The notes: generated by a model not told the origin, from the sequence alone. DNA of 64,000 nt from Streptomyces sp. CGMCC 4.7035 (GCF_031583065.1 NZ_CP134053.1:4340001-4404000); one strand, 5' to 3'. Numbered from the stretch's first letter, positions 27,683 to 36,520 are shown. Numbers and translations are program-made.

Positions 27683-28498
27683 GTGAAGCGCGCCCCGGCC
27701 CGCGGTTGGCCGTCCACGATCATCGGGATCGTCCTGCTCGCGCTGATGCTGTTTCCCGTCTACTGGATGGTGAACGCCTCCCTGCAACCGGCGGGCAACA
27801 CACTCCAGGGAGGCTGGTTCCCCTTCCACCCGGACCTCAGCGGTTACGCCACCGCACTGCGCGATCAGGGCCGCAACCTCGTCACCAGCCTCGTCGTGGC
27901 CCTCGGCAGCGTCGTGCTCAGCCTCGCGATCGCCGCACCGGCGGCCTACGCGCTGGCCCAGTTCCCCATCCGGGGAACCAACCTCGTGGTCTTCGGCATC
28001 CTGATGACCCAGATGGTGCCGAGCATCGTCGTGGCCAACGCGCTCTACAGCGCCTACAACGACCTGGGACTCCTGAACTCCTACCTCGGACTGATCCTCG
28101 CCGACTCCACCGCCGGGGTCCCCTTCGCGATCATCATCCTGCGTTCCTTCATGCAGGGCATTCCCCGGGAGATCATCGACGCCGCGCGAGTGGACGGCGC
28201 CGGGAGGCTGCGTGTCTTCCGCTCCGTGGTGCTCCCGGTGAGCAGGAACGCACTGATCACCGCCGCCATTTTCACCTTCCTCTTCGCCTGGAGCGACTTC
28301 CTCTTCGCCCTCACGCTGACCACCACGGAGACCGTACGGCCGATCACCCTGGGCATCTACCAGTACATCGGCGCTCACACGAACCAGTGGAACGCCACCA
28401 TGGCCACCGCCGTCCTGGCTTCCGCCCCGGCGGCCGCGCTGCTCATCGTCGCTCAGCGTTACGTCACCGCCGGGGCTACCAGCGGGGCCGTCAAGTGA
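27683..28498 (+). CDS. Sugar ABC transporter permease (MalG-like)
   Basis: 271 residues from GTG 27683, 11 bases after the previous stop, with AGAGGTGA upstream. Six spans and the EAA loop EIIDAARVDGAGRLRVFRSVVLPV. Together with the upstream binding protein and permease it makes a CUT1 importer. Its stop overlaps the end of the convergent AraC remnant by 8 bases. Confidence 0.9.
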   Translation: MKRAPARGWPSTIIGIVLLALMLFPVYWMVNASLQPAGNTLQGGWFPFHPDLSGYATALRDQGRNLVTSLVVALGSVVLSLAIAAPAAYALAQFPIRGTNLVVFGILMTQMVPSIVVANALYSAYNDLGLLNSYLGLILADSTAGVPFAIIILRSFMQGIPREIIDAARVDGAGRLRVFRSVVLPVSRNALITAAIFTFLFAWSDFLFALTLTTTETVRPITLGIYQYIGAHTNQWNATMATAVLASAPAAALLIVAQRYVTAGATSGAVK

Positions 28499-29060
28499 GG
28501 TCGGCGGTGTCCAGGCGGCCTTGAGGCAGCGGCTTGGCGGTCTGCCATTCGCGGGGAGACATCCCGTACGCGGCACGGAAGGCGCGGCTGAAGTGGCTGG
28601 GGCTCACGAAGCCCCAGCGCCGGGCGACGCGCGCCACGGTGGGGGCCGTGCCCGTGGCGCGCAACAGATCCCGTCGGCACCTCTCCAAACGTTGCCGCAG
28701 GATCCAGCGGCTCACGGTGATCTCTTCTTGCTCGAAGAGCTTGTGGAGATACCGGACGGACATGTTGTGCGCGTCCGCGATCACCTGCGGTGACAGGCTG
28801 GGATTGGCCAGATTCCGGATATGTATTCCTTGGTCAGTGCCAGCATGGCGTGAGCCGATTCCGGGGCCTGCGGGTTCAGCTTTCCGGACCGCTCCTGGAC
28901 GAGCATGGCGATCAGGTCCGCCGCGACGACGCCGAGCCTGCGTCCGACAGACACGTCGAACGTCCCCATGCTCTGGGCCAGGCGCGTCACATACGTCGCC
29001 ACCAGTCCGCTGCTGTCGCTGTTGCCCGAGAAGGCGGTGGCGGTGAGTGCCGCCGGCCTT
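28491..29060 (-). pseudogene. AraC-family regulator remnant, truncated and frameshifted
   Basis: The C-terminal part (LANPSLSPQVIADAHNMSVRYLHKLF to MSPREWQ) is a full AraC helix-turn-helix. The preceding part (ALTATAFSG to MLALTKEYI) lies in another frame. The two join perfectly if one AT of the doubled ATAT at 28819-28822 is removed, giving KEYIRNLANP. About 150 N-terminal residues are absent; homology stops near 29060, next to an unrelated fragment on the other strand. Its closest relative in the window is the intact AraC gene at 20562. Confidence 0.8.
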
Positions 29061-29067
29061 TTCGAGG

Positions 29068-29259
29068 GTGCTCATCCCCAACCTCAGGGGGCTGATTCTC
29101 CACGGACTCGCCCAAGCTCTTCACCACCAGCACGAGTTCGCACAGGCCCGTACGGTGCTGGCTGAAGCCCGCGAACTCTTCAAGGTCTCGGGCAACATCG
29201 CCAAGGCGGCCGAGGCCGAGGAACTGCTGCGCACCTGGCGCACCGACAGGCGAGCGTAG
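29068..29259 (+). pseudogene. C-terminal fragment of a TPR-type protein
   Basis: 63 codons from a GTG at 29068. The text FAQARTVLAEARELFKVSGNIAKAAEAEELL is typical of the last tetratricopeptide repeats of an actinomycete regulator or TPR protein. Nothing upstream continues it; the sequence before 29060 belongs to the AraC remnant on the opposite strand. I read it as a stranded gene end at a rearrangement junction. A genuine small protein is possible but less likely. Confidence 0.55.
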
Positions 29260-29322
29260 CGCCACCGCACAGCCGCGGTGACGCCGGGAGAGAGGGGGCT
29301 CTTCTCCGCCGTGCCAAGGCCG

Positions 29323-29661
29323 TCAGCCCAACTCCGTGTTCAGCCACTGCAGGATCTCGGGGGTCACCGGGTCGGTGATGTCGCCGAACTCGTCATGCCG
29401 CTTCAGGAACTTGGCCACGTAGGGGCAGACCGGGACGATCCGCTTCCCGGCGTCCCGCACGTCGGTGAGCGCCTGCTGGACCAGCTGGGAGGCCAGGCCC
29501 TGTCCGGCGAAGGCGTCGTCGACCTCCGTGTGGTAGAAGACTCGCTGTGCTCCGTGGTCCCGGTAGGCGGTCAGACCGGCACGCTTGCCGTCGACCAGGA
29601 TCTCGTAACGGTGCTTGGCGTCCACCCGCTCGACGACGGGATCGGTGGGGGAGGGGTGCAT
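29323..29661 (-). CDS. Small GNAT-type N-acetyltransferase (NATD1/YidJ-like)
   Basis: 112 residues. The compact family signature is present: LTAYRDHGAQRVFYHTEVDDAFAGQGLASQLVQQAL, where GQGLAS is the acetyl-CoA loop, then IVPVCPYVAKFLKRHDEF. These are short stand-alone GNAT proteins (about 90-110 residues) of unknown substrate. It follows the pirin gene by 24 bases and is probably co-transcribed with it. Confidence 0.88.
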   Translation of the reverse strand: MHPSPTDPVVERVDAKHRYEILVDGKRAGLTAYRDHGAQRVFYHTEVDDAFAGQGLASQLVQQALTDVRDAGKRIVPVCPYVAKFLKRHDEFGDITDPVTPEILQWLNTELG

Positions 29662-29685
29662 CGGGTTCCTCTCGGTCGGTGCGTG

Positions 29686-30615
29686 TCAGCGACGCGGTGG
29701 GTTGTCGCGGGGTGCGATCCGGGCGTTCGGCAGCGCCGGGGCGGGAAGACGGTCCCCGTCGTATCCCGAGACCGATCCGAAGCGATCGGAGGCCTCCTGC
29801 CAGTCGTTCCGGGCTTGGATGATGTCCTCGTGGCTGCGGCCGATGAAGTTCCACCACATGACGATCTGCTCCTCGAACGGGGTTCCGCCGAGCAGGACCG
29901 TGCGGGCCATGTCGTCCGACTCGTTCACCAAGGTCAGCGTGTCGCCGCCGGTGGGCGCATAGCCCAACTCCGCGGGGCGCAGCGACGTGTCGCCCATGCG
30001 GACGGTGCCGTGGTCGACGAGGAGTCCGTGCTCGAAGCCGGGGTCCACGGCGAGCGTGACCGTTGCTCCCGGTTCCAGGAGCACTTCGGCGCCCAGCAGC
30101 GGCGTGAACGTCCGTACCGGGGAGTCATGTCCGGCGAGGGAGCCCAGGAAGACCCTGATCTCGGCCCCGTCGAGCCGTACGGGTTCGGGCGCGTAGTGCT
30201 GGAAGTCCCGTCCCGTGTGCCGGTGTTCCTCGGGCAGCGCCACCCACAGCTGGACGCCGTGCAGGACCGTGGTCCGCGCGGTCGAGACCTCCGAGTGGCT
30301 GATGCCGTACCCGCCCGTCATGAGGTTCAGCTCGCCGGGCCGTACGAAGGCGTGGCTGCCCAGGCTGTCACGGTGCTCGATCTCCCCGCTGAACAGCCAG
30401 CTCACCGTCTGCAACCCGGTGTGCGGGTGCGGGGCGACATCCATGCCGCCCGTCGATGCGACGTCGTCAGGGCCGTAGTGATCGACGAAACACCAGGCAC
30501 CGATCAACGTCCGGGCGCGCTGCGGAAGCGTACGCCGCACGGTCATCGCCCGCGGGCCGCCCAGCGGGACATCCCGAGGGGAGAGTACGTCGACCTCCGC
30601 TTCAAGATTGCTCAC
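29686..30615 (-). CDS. Pirin-family protein
   Basis: 309 residues with a bicupin fold. The N-terminal cupin holds the metal ligands APHPHTGLQTVSW and GGYGISHSEVS (His, His, His, Glu). Bacterial pirins include quercetin 2,3-dioxygenases and redox-linked proteins; which activity applies here cannot be told. The start is ATG 30615. It diverges from an AhpD-like gene and leads a two-gene transcript with the GNAT protein. Confidence 0.9.
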   Translation of the reverse strand: MSNLEAEVDVLSPRDVPLGGPRAMTVRRTLPQRARTLIGAWCFVDHYGPDDVASTGGMDVAPHPHTGLQTVSWLFSGEIEHRDSLGSHAFVRPGELNLMTGGYGISHSEVSTARTTVLHGVQLWVALPEEHRHTGRDFQHYAPEPVRLDGAEIRVFLGSLAGHDSPVRTFTPLLGAEVLLEPGATVTLAVDPGFEHGLLVDHGTVRMGDTSLRPAELGYAPTGGDTLTLVNESDDMARTVLLGGTPFEEQIVMWWNFIGRSHEDIIQARNDWQEASDRFGSVSGYDGDRLPAPALPNARIAPRDNPPRR

Positions 30616-30737
30616 CGTGCGCCACCTCTCACAGCATGATGTTTTACATTCAACAAATACGCCTGGATCATAATCCGAGAACCGACCAAGCGCACGACGT
30701 CACAGCGGAGCCGGACACGGCCCGGAGGAGTCTCCCG
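30616..30737. promoter_or_regulatory. Divergent promoter, pirin and AhpD-like genes
   Basis: 122 bases that include an unusually AT-rich core at 30636-30676 (ATGATGTTTTACATTCAACA and following). TGTT-N8-AACA inside it is a possible small operator. Both flanking genes are redox-related, which fits shared control, but no regulator gene adjoins. Confidence 0.45.
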
Positions 30738-31229
30738 TTGAGCATCCACACGACAGGGCCCGCAGTCCAGCGGATCTTCATCGACAAGCAGAGCCCGAAG
30801 GCCTACCACGCACTGGTGCAGACGTCCGAAGCGGTTCGCGCGGTCGCCGCCGACGCGGGGCTCGACCGGGGCATCGTAGAACTGATCAATCTCCGTGTGT
30901 CGCAGCTCAACGGCTGCGCCTACTGCCTCAGCCTGCACACCAGGGCCGCCCTGCGCGCGGGCGAGACGACGCAGCGGCTGGGAGTGCTGGCGGCATGGCG
31001 GGACACCGAACTGTTCACGCCCCTGGAACGCGCTGCGCTCGCCCTGGCTGAGGCGGCCACCGATCCGTCCGACGCCGGCGCGCAGGAATCGGCCTACGAC
31101 ACCGCCCGTCAGGTACTGACCGAGGACCAGATCTCCGCGGTGATCTGGGTCGCGATCACCATCAACGCGTTCAACCGCGTCTCGATCATGAGCAAGCATC
31201 CGGTGCGGGCAGACGCCGTCCAGCAGTGA
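30738..31229 (+). CDS. Carboxymuconolactone decarboxylase/AhpD-like protein
   Basis: 163 residues from TTG 30738, chosen because GGAGGAG sits 8 bases upstream. All-helical AhpD core with the redox motif NGCAYCLSLHTRAA (CxxC plus His) at about residues 55-68. Such proteins are thiol peroxidase-like or decarboxylase-like. A longer in-frame ATG start at 30642 would add an unrelated segment and is less likely. Confidence 0.87.
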   Translation: MSIHTTGPAVQRIFIDKQSPKAYHALVQTSEAVRAVAADAGLDRGIVELINLRVSQLNGCAYCLSLHTRAALRAGETTQRLGVLAAWRDTELFTPLERAALALAEAATDPSDAGAQESAYDTARQVLTEDQISAVIWVAITINAFNRVSIMSKHPVRADAVQQ

Positions 31230-31245
31230 TCCGTCGCGTCGGCCA

Positions 31246-31263
31246 CCGCCCCGCCCGGGGCGG
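31246..31263. terminator. Short GC hairpin terminator
   Basis: CCGCCCC and GGGGCGG pair around a GCCC loop, 17 bases after the AhpD-like stop and before the converging MFS gene. Confidence 0.5.
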
Positions 31264-31322
31264 CGATCACCAGCCGTAGGAGAAACGGAGGGGCACCGTT
31301 GACACTCAGGGCTGACGGCCGG

Positions 31323-32969
31323 TCACCGAGGGGGTGACAGGCCGTCTTCCGGGACGACGGGGCCCGACGAGGTGTCGAACGCGTGGGTCACCTCCGGCCG
31401 GGTGCCGGGCGCGAGGAGCCCGCGCGCCCGCTCCTCGTGGCGGCGGTCCGTGACCGTGAGCCGGCTGTGATGCTGGGCCAGGTGTTCCGACCAGGAGGCG
31501 ACCAGGTAGTTCTCGATGAAATGCCCCGGTTCTCGGCCGTCCTGATACAGGCCCCAGACGAGAGCCCCCGTGCGCCGCCGGGAACGGGCGACGTGACGCA
31601 TGTAGTCGGCGAAGGCCGCCGCGTTGCCGGGCGCCACGCGGTAGGAGACGGAGACCAGAACCGGGCCGTCGGCCGGCGCGGGCTCGAACAGCAGGGGTGG
31701 CGTGGGCCAGTGGTCGGACAGCGACGGATCGATGCCGTCCGTGCCGTGCAGCGGACTACGACGCAGGCTCAACGCGCTGCCCAGCAGGAGCGCGCTTCCG
31801 GCGAGCAACGCGAAGGCGAGTCCCAGCCAGTCGGCGAGGGCGCCCCACAACGGCGCGGCCAGCGCCTGTCCGCCCTGGAAGACCAGGAGGTAGGCGGCGA
31901 GACCACGGGCCCTGACCCAGCCGGGGAGCCGTGTCTGCATGGCCGCGTTGAGGGTGGACAGGACGCCGATCCACGCCAGGCCGGCGGGCAGCAGCGCGAT
32001 GGCCGCGACCCATGGGACGCGCACGGTGGCCAGTACCGCGAGAACGGAGGCGAAGACGAGGGCACCGGCGCCCAGGGTGCCATTGGCACCGAGGGCCCGG
32101 CTGATCCGGGGCAGTACGAACGCGCCCGCCACGGCTCCGGCACCGACCGCGCCCAGCAGCAGCCCGTAGCCTCCCGATCCCAGGTGCAGGGAACGGCTGG
32201 CGACGAGCGGCAGCAGCGACCACAGGGCCGCACCGCCCGGAACGAACAGGAGCGTACGCAGGAGGATCCGGCGGACGCCCGGGGCGTGCCAGACATAGCG
32301 ACGCCCGGCGTACAGCGCGGGCAGCAGCTTCTCGCCGCCGCCCACGGGTCGGGCCGGTTCGGGCCGCCGCCACAGGATAAGGACGGCTGTGATCCCGAGG
32401 TAGGAGACGGCGTTGAAGGCGAACACCCAGGGCGCACCGGCTATGGCCACCACCGCTCCGCCGAGTGCCGGTCCCAGTGCCCGGGCGAGATTCATGTTGA
32501 CGGCGCCGAGCGCCGCCGCCTGTTTGAGGCTGCTCCGTTCCACGAGTTCGGGCTGGATCGCCTGCCAGGCCGGGCCCATCAGGGCGGTGCCGCATCCGAG
32601 GAGGAAGGTGAGAACGAGCAGGAGCACCGGAGTGAGCACATCCGCGAACGCCAGCCCGGTCAGCACGCCCGAGACCGCCAGCATCGCGCACTGGGCGGCC
32701 ACGAGCACCCTGCGGCGGTCATAGCGGTCGGCGACCACGCCCGAGGGCAGGGCCAGCAGCACGATGGGCAGGCTGGAGGCCGTCTGCACCAGAGTGACCA
32801 GAGCCGCGTCGTTCTCGATGAGCAGCCACTGGGCGCCCACCGTCTGCATCCAACTGCCGACGTTGGAGACCAACTGGGCGATCCACAGCGCCCGGAAGAC
32901 GGGTACGACAAGCGGGGCCCAGGCCGAATCCGGCCGGGCCGGCCGTGTCGATGAGGGAGCAGTGCTCAT
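31323..32969 (-). CDS. MFS exporter fused to an ABM-like monooxygenase domain
   Basis: 548 residues. Twelve membrane spans (about 20-410) fit the MFS_3/EntS-type exporters: FRALWIAQLVSNVGSWMQTVG, SGVVADRYDRRRVL and ALGPALGGAVVAIAG. The C-terminal 110 residues (VLVSVSYRVAPGNAAAFADYM to SEHLAQHHSRLT) form a dimeric ferredoxin-like ABM domain, a fusion known in this transporter family. Likely role: efflux of a small molecule. It stands alone on its strand. Confidence 0.88.
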   Translation of the reverse strand: MSTAPSSTRPARPDSAWAPLVVPVFRALWIAQLVSNVGSWMQTVGAQWLLIENDAALVTLVQTASSLPIVLLALPSGVVADRYDRRRVLVAAQCAMLAVSGVLTGLAFADVLTPVLLLVLTFLLGCGTALMGPAWQAIQPELVERSSLKQAAALGAVNMNLARALGPALGGAVVAIAGAPWVFAFNAVSYLGITAVLILWRRPEPARPVGGGEKLLPALYAGRRYVWHAPGVRRILLRTLLFVPGGAALWSLLPLVASRSLHLGSGGYGLLLGAVGAGAVAGAFVLPRISRALGANGTLGAGALVFASVLAVLATVRVPWVAAIALLPAGLAWIGVLSTLNAAMQTRLPGWVRARGLAAYLLVFQGGQALAAPLWGALADWLGLAFALLAGSALLLGSALSLRRSPLHGTDGIDPSLSDHWPTPPLLFEPAPADGPVLVSVSYRVAPGNAAAFADYMRHVARSRRRTGALVWGLYQDGREPGHFIENYLVASWSEHLAQHHSRLTVTDRRHEERARGLLAPGTRPEVTHAFDTSSGPVVPEDGLSPPR

Positions 32970-33191
32970 GGCGTTCCATGGGGGCGGACGTGCAGACGCG
33001 GGTTTCGGCGAACGTCGCGTATGCCATTCGGGTACGGTCGGCGACCAGGCTAGGGCGGCTCGTCGCGCCCCCTTGACCGTCCGTGCACCGGCTCTGCCCC
33101 GTCAGCGCCCTGTCCCGGCCGTGTCCCCGCCCATGGCGGGCCGCGGCACCGGGCCCGCTCGAGGACGGTGAGCGATCGGTGACACACCGCC

Positions 33192-33350
33192 ATGTCGGCA
33201 CGCGCCAACCGGACCATCGCGGCCATGGCGAGCCGCTGGGATTTTCTCAGTGCCACGCACTTCAGCCGGGTCTTCCGCGCCGCCTACGGCATGTCCCCCA
33301 GCGAGGGGCGGAACACCGCCGGCCGGGAAGCGCGGCCCTGCTGCCACTGA
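33192..33350 (+). pseudogene. C-terminal helix-turn-helix fragment of an AraC regulator
   Basis: 53 codons. RTIAAMASRWDFLSATHFSRVFRAAYGMSP is plainly the last helix-turn-helix of an AraC protein and is close in DNA sequence to the intact gene at 21438-21540. A stop sits three codons before the ATG, and the rest of the gene is not found upstream. The fragment precedes two hydrolase genes, as if it once belonged to a regulator of them. Confidence 0.75.
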
Positions 33351-33482
33351 CGCGTTCAGTGCGCTGCCGGGTCAAGGCTCGTGCGCTTACGGACCATTCG
33401 TGTCCGTACCGCAGCTCTAGCGTGATGAGCGTCCGCTCCGGGGACGGCCCCGGCGCACCGCACGAAAGCTCAGGAGACCCCC

Positions 33483-34454
33483 ATGCACGACGCTGCAGAG
33501 CCGGTGAAGCCGGTACTGGAACCGGCGGCAGCCGCCTTCGCCGAAGCCACCGCCAACCCGCCCTACCTGTTCGACCTGCCCCCGGCCGAGGGCCGCAAGG
33601 CCGTCGACGAGGTGCAGTCCGGCGAGATCGACAAGCCCGCCGTCGACGAGGAATGGATCACCGTCTCGGGCGGTCCGACCGGCAGCGTCCGGGCACGCAT
33701 CGTCAAGCCCGCCGGCGCCCAGGGCACCCTGCCCGTCATCCTCTACATCCACGGCGCGGGCTGGGTCTTCGGCAACGCCCACACCCACGACCGCCTCGTG
33801 CGCGAACTCGCCGTCGGCGCCCAGGCCGCCGTCGTCTTCCCCGAGTACGACCTCTCCCCCGAGGCCCGCTACCCGGTCGCCATCGAGCAGAACTACACCG
33901 TCGCCCAGTGGGTCGTCGAACAGGGCGCGTCCAAGAACCTGGACGGCTCCCGGCTGGCCGTCGCCGGCGACTCCGTCGGCGGCAACATGACCGCCGCGCT
34001 GACCCTGATGGCCAAGGAACGCGGCGGCATCCCGCTCCTCCAGCAGGTCCTGTTCTACCCGGTCACCGACGCGAACTTCGACACCGGCTCCTACCACCAG
34101 TTCGCCACCGGCTACTTCCTGCGCCGCGACGGCATGCAGTGGTTCTGGAACCAGTACACGACCGACGAGGCCGAGCGCGCCCAGATCACCGCCTCCCCGC
34201 TGCGCGCCACCACCGAGCAGCTCACCGGCCTGCCCCCGGCCCTGGTCATCACCGGCGAGGCCGACGTCCTGCGCGACGAGGGCGAGGCATACGCCAACAA
34301 GCTCCGCGAAGCCGGCGTCCCCGTCACCGCAGTCCGCTTCCAGGGCATCATCCACGACTTCGTGATGCTCAACGCCCTGCGCGAGACCCACGCCGCCGAA
34401 GCCGCCATCACCCTCGCCGTCGGCACCCTGCGCACCGCCCTCCACGCCGGCTGA
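33483..34454 (+). CDS. Alpha/beta hydrolase, HSL-type (family IV) esterase
   Basis: 323 residues. The oxyanion loop reads HGAGWVFG (HGGG in most relatives), the nucleophile elbow is GDSVGGNM (Ser), the acid residue lies in VITGEADVLRDEGE and the catalytic His in GIIHDFVMLN. This is the hormone-sensitive-lipase-like esterase pattern, acting on short acyl esters in the cytoplasm. AGGAG lies upstream of the ATG. An EstC-like hydrolase follows 51 bases later in the same direction. Confidence 0.9.
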   Translation: MHDAAEPVKPVLEPAAAAFAEATANPPYLFDLPPAEGRKAVDEVQSGEIDKPAVDEEWITVSGGPTGSVRARIVKPAGAQGTLPVILYIHGAGWVFGNAHTHDRLVRELAVGAQAAVVFPEYDLSPEARYPVAIEQNYTVAQWVVEQGASKNLDGSRLAVAGDSVGGNMTAALTLMAKERGGIPLLQQVLFYPVTDANFDTGSYHQFATGYFLRRDGMQWFWNQYTTDEAERAQITASPLRATTEQLTGLPPALVITGEADVLRDEGEAYANKLREAGVPVTAVRFQGIIHDFVMLNALRETHAAEAAITLAVGTLRTALHAG

Positions 34455-34505
34455 GACCGCCTCAGCCCGCTTGAGACCGTCTGAGCCCAAGGAGAGAACC
34501 CACAC

Positions 34506-35225
34506 ATGACCACGCCCGCCCCCACCGTTGTCCTCGTGCACGGCGCGTTCGCCGACGCGGCCAGCTGGTCCGGGGTCATCGCCGAACTGCAGAGCAGCGG
34601 CATCCCCGTCCTGGCGCCGCCGAACCCGCTGCGTGGCCTCGCGTCCGACGCCGCCTACATCGCGTCCGTGGCCTCCCAGATCGACGGGCCCGTCGTGCTC
34701 GTGGGCCACTCGTACGGTGGGGCGCTCATCACCGAGGCCGGCGTGACGGAGAACGTCGTGGGACTGGTCTATGTGGCGGCCTACGTCCTCGAAGAGGGCG
34801 AGAGCCTCGGTGAACTGCAGGGCCGCTTCCCCGACTCTCCGCTGGCCAGCAATCTGAAGCAGTGGACCTACCCCGTCGCGGACAGTGACCCCGCCGTCGA
34901 GGTCACCATCACCAAGGATGCCTTCCCGTCGGTGTTCGCCGCCGATGTGCCCGCTGTGGTCACGAAGGTCCTGGCGGTGGCGCAGCGTCCGCTCGCCGCC
35001 TCGGCGTTCACGGAGACCGCCACGGCGGCCGCGTGGAAGACCAAGCCGTCCTGGGCGCTCGTGGCCGGCGCGGACCACGCCATCAACCCGGAGGTGCAGC
35101 GCTTCGCCGCGAAGCGGGCCGGCGCGACCATCGTCGAGATCGAGGGCGCGTCGCACGCCGTCGCCGTCTCCCAGCCGAAGGTGGTCGCCGACCTGATCCG
35201 TGACGCGGTGCGCGCCACGAGCTGA
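34506..35225 (+). CDS. Alpha/beta hydrolase, EstC-like
   Basis: 239 residues, complete. LVHGAFADAASWSGV, nucleophile elbow GHSYGG (Ser) and His in GASHAVAVSQP. It is the closest full-length relative of the damaged copy at 24768 and shares the EEGESLGELQGRFPDS cap segment with the copy at 8904. AAGGAG lies upstream of the ATG, and a strong terminator follows 10 bases after the stop. Confidence 0.92.
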   Translation: MTTPAPTVVLVHGAFADAASWSGVIAELQSSGIPVLAPPNPLRGLASDAAYIASVASQIDGPVVLVGHSYGGALITEAGVTENVVGLVYVAAYVLEEGESLGELQGRFPDSPLASNLKQWTYPVADSDPAVEVTITKDAFPSVFAADVPAVVTKVLAVAQRPLAASAFTETATAAAWKTKPSWALVAGADHAINPEVQRFAAKRAGATIVEIEGASHAVAVSQPKVVADLIRDAVRATS

Positions 35226-35235
35226 TCTCGTCGCG

Positions 35236-35280
35236 AAAGGAACCGCGCGGGCGTCCTGAGGGCGCCCGCGCGGTTCCTTT
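35236..35280 (+). terminator. Strong hairpin terminator
   Basis: 18-bp perfect arms (AAAGGAACCGCGCGGGCG and its complement) with a 9-base loop and a TTT tail. It ends the two-hydrolase transcript. Confidence 0.9.
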
Positions 35281-35306
35281 GTGTGCGCCCGGGGACACCG
35301 CCATGG

Positions 35307-35530
35307 GTCAGGCAGCGTGAAGGCCGGGCCTGCCCAGGATGTCGCGTACGGCGATCCGGGCCCGGTACATCGACACGCGGGTGACGACGCCGCGCCCGGT
35401 GATGTTGCCGACCGCCCACAGGCTCTCCGCGGCCCGCATCTGTCCGTCCGTGGGCATGACGCCGACGGCCGGATATGCCCCCGTTTCGCCTCGGGGGCCC
35501 GTGAGGCGTCCGGTCCCTCGGGTCAGCCGG
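35307..35530 (-). pseudogene. 3' remnant of an FAD-dependent pyridine-nucleotide oxidoreductase
   Basis: Read on the minus strand, the last ~45 codons give VMPTDGQMRAAESLWAVGNI followed by TGRGVVTRVSMYRARIAVRD and a stop at 35307. The segment WAVGNITGRG is the FAD-contacting block near the end of glutathione-reductase-like flavoproteins (normally WAVGDVTG). Nothing recognisable precedes it; the upstream sequence turns into repetitive GC-rich DNA. No start or NAD-binding domain is present, so this is a gene end left behind by a deletion. Confidence 0.6.
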
Positions 35531-35887
35531 CCGTCCGCCCTTTGCCGTCAGGCGGTAGGCCGCCGCCTGGTCGTTCCGGCCGCCGGTGGTTCCGGCGCGG
35601 ATGCGTCCGGCGCCCCGGTGTCCGTGCGGGGCGGCCCGGTCTCCGTGCGGGGCGGCCCGGTGTCCATGCGGCCGCGACGAGCCGCCGGGCACCGGGGCCA
35701 GGGCGAGCGGACGGCGACCCGTGTCGGTGAGCGCACGGCCCTCGGTCCGAGAGTGAACGGCTGGGACCGGCGGCGGGGCACGGTGCGCTCACGGGCTCCA
35801 CCGCATGCGCTCTTGGACAACGCGCCCCCGGCATCCGCGCCTAGCGTCACTGGTGTACCAACAGCACAGCATCGCAGGAGGCATGTG
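35531..35887. other. Intergenic region with a 21-bp triple repeat, before the Dps gene
   Basis: Three direct copies of a 21-base unit (CCCGGTGTCCGTGCGGGGCGG and variants) fill 35614-35676. The rest shows no recognised gene. The Dps promoter should lie near 35800-35860, and AGGAGG precedes the Dps ATG. Confidence 0.6.
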
Positions 35888-36463
35888 ATGACCACCAGCT
35901 CCAAGCCCGCGAGCAGCCAGCCGTGGCTGCATCAGAAGGGCGAGGTGATCCAGGAGTTCGGAACCGTCAAGCAGTTCCCCCTCGGCCTCTCCTATGAAGC
36001 GCGCATGTACTCCTGCCAGCGCCTCAACAGGGTCCTGGCGGACACGCAGATCCTCTACGGGCTCTACAAGAAGCACCACTGGAACATGCGCGGCGCGACC
36101 TTCTACCAGCTGCACCTGCTCCTGGACAAGCACGCGGGAGAACAGCTGGAAATCGTCGACACGATCGCGGAGCGGGTCCAGACCCTGGGGGGTGTCGCGG
36201 TGGGCGACCCCCGGCACGTCGCGGAGATCACCTCGATCCCGCGGCCCCCGGACGGGGTGGAGGAAGTCCCGGCCATGCTGTCGCGGTTGCTGGCGGCCCA
36301 CGAGACGATCCTGGTGGAGGCCCATGACGCGGCTGCCCGGACCGCCGAGCTGGGCGACGACGGCACCAACGACCTGCTGGTCTCCCAGGTGATCCGCACC
36401 GGTGAGCTGCAGGCCTGGTTCCTGGCCGAGCACCTGGTCGACACTCCCCTGGTGCGCTCCTGA
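35888..36463 (+). CDS. dps: Dps-family ferritin-like DNA/iron protein
   Basis: 191 residues from ATG 35888 with AGGAGG upstream. Four-helix Dps core: LYKKHHWNMRGATFYQLHLLLDKH at about 59-82 carries the His and Asp of the intersubunit ferroxidase site. A 30-residue N-terminal tail with Lys but little net charge precedes it. Dps 12-mers store iron and protect DNA from peroxide; Streptomyces has several copies. It is monocistronic, with a terminator after it. Which Dps paralogue (DpsA, B or C) is not certain. Confidence 0.85.
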   Translation: MTTSSKPASSQPWLHQKGEVIQEFGTVKQFPLGLSYEARMYSCQRLNRVLADTQILYGLYKKHHWNMRGATFYQLHLLLDKHAGEQLEIVDTIAERVQTLGGVAVGDPRHVAEITSIPRPPDGVEEVPAMLSRLLAAHETILVEAHDAAARTAELGDDGTNDLLVSQVIRTGELQAWFLAEHLVDTPLVRS

Positions 36464-36480
36464 GCGCACAGGCCGCCGAC

Positions 36481-36520
36481 GCCGCTCCCGCTGCCGCTGC
36501 CGCACACCAGCGGGAGCGGC
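36481..36520 (+). terminator. Hairpin terminator after the Dps gene
   Basis: 13-bp arms GCCGCTCCCGCTG and CAGCGGGAGCGGC with a 14-base loop, 18 bases after the stop. Confidence 0.75.

Noticed and set aside
30642..30737. Longer AhpD-like protein from ATG 30642
   Set aside because: This segment is the AT-rich divergent promoter, and TTG 30738 has a good GGAGGAG site.
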